DNA of 7,892 nt from the NCBI GenBank assembly GCA_002343685.1, contig DDRS01000026.1, positions 1,665 through 9,556 of the forward strand. The letters run 5' to 3'. Both the position numbers and the translations under genes were made by a program. Below are positions 7,606 through 7,892 of this stretch, piece by piece (position 1 is the first letter of the stretch; the number at the start of each line of letters is the position of its first letter). The notes under the pieces are model-generated. The model did no database searches and was not told where the DNA came from. It saw only the letters and a program-made list of their open reading frames with translations. The DNA comes from Thiobacillus denitrificans. Its GTDB lineage: Bacteria; Pseudomonadota; Gammaproteobacteria; Burkholderiales; Thiobacillaceae.

Positions 7606-7892
7606 CCGACAAGGCGCGGCGTTCTGTCCTGTTTGTCGCCCTGGCGGGGGTGGCCGCATGGTCCATCTGGCTGGCGATCAATGATCGATCGAACGACGAC
7701 GCAGACGATCGAATCGATGTGGCCGAGCCGGCGGCGCATGCACCCCGCCCTGCCCGCGCAACCCAAGCGCCGGCGCCTGTCGCAGTCCGGACAAAGCCGC
7801 AGGAGGCCGAGCCACGGCTGGCCCTGTCGCGCACCAACCTGTTTCCCGAACAGACCTGGTACGTCCCGCCCCCGCCGCCACCCCCGCCGCCC
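7602..7892 (+). CDS. PilP/GspC-like proline-rich protein, N-terminal part (3' end outside window)
   Basis: Ninety-seven residues are visible. A short basic start (MTDKARRS) precedes a membrane helix at about residues 8-25 (SVLFVALAGVAAWSIWLAI), then an acidic, Ala/Pro-rich linker with many Arg and Ala residues. The segment LALSRTNLFPEQTWYV follows, and then nine consecutive prolines (89-97) run to the window edge. A single anchor plus a long flexible Pro-rich linker in this operon position fits PilP, MshK or GspC, which bridge the inner-membrane frame to the secretin. The folded homology-region domain would lie beyond the edge, so the family cannot be confirmed from what is here. It starts in a 4-base overlap with the PilO-like gene. 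Confidence 0.65.
   Translation, partial: MTDKARRSVLFVALAGVAAWSIWLAINDRSNDDADDRIDVAEPAAHAPRPARATQAPAPVAVRTKPQEAEPRLALSRTNLFPEQTWYVPPPPPPPPP

Overview
The window joins two unrelated modules. Bases 1-1960 are the 3' end of an Rhs (YD-repeat) polymorphic toxin locus: the tail of a large Rhs protein with a variable C-terminal tip, a small membrane protein that is the likely cognate immunity gene, and a displaced, truncated piece of Rhs core sequence. Bases 1961-2507 are a mostly non-coding spacer with several short inverted repeats and one doubtful small ORF. From base 2508 to the window edge lies a tightly packed operon for a type II secretion / type IV pilus-like machine.

The operon order is gspG (major pseudopilin), gspF (inner-membrane platform), gspE (assembly ATPase), a PilM/GspL-like cytoplasmic protein, a PilN-like protein, a PilO/GspM-like protein, and the start of a PilP/GspC-like protein whose proline run is cut by the window edge. 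Most junctions are 4-base stop/start overlaps; gspE overlaps the next gene by 20 bases and that start has a strong internal Shine-Dalgarno. The gene order and the split of GspL into separate PilM-like and PilN-like proteins differ from the textbook gspCDEFGHIJKLM cluster. They resemble MSHA-pilus-like or 'unorthodox' type II systems. A secretin gene would be expected just beyond the right edge.

The GC-rich operon, Rhs content and proline-rich PilP-like protein suggest a proteobacterium, probably a betaproteobacterium or related gammaproteobacterium; this is inference from gene style only. The Rhs core pieces are GC-rich like the operon, whereas the toxin tip and above all the immunity gene are visibly more AT-rich, the usual mosaic of tip/immunity exchange. 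The least described items are the tip/immunity pair, which has no motif I recognise and looks membrane-directed, and the hairpin-rich leader before gspG.
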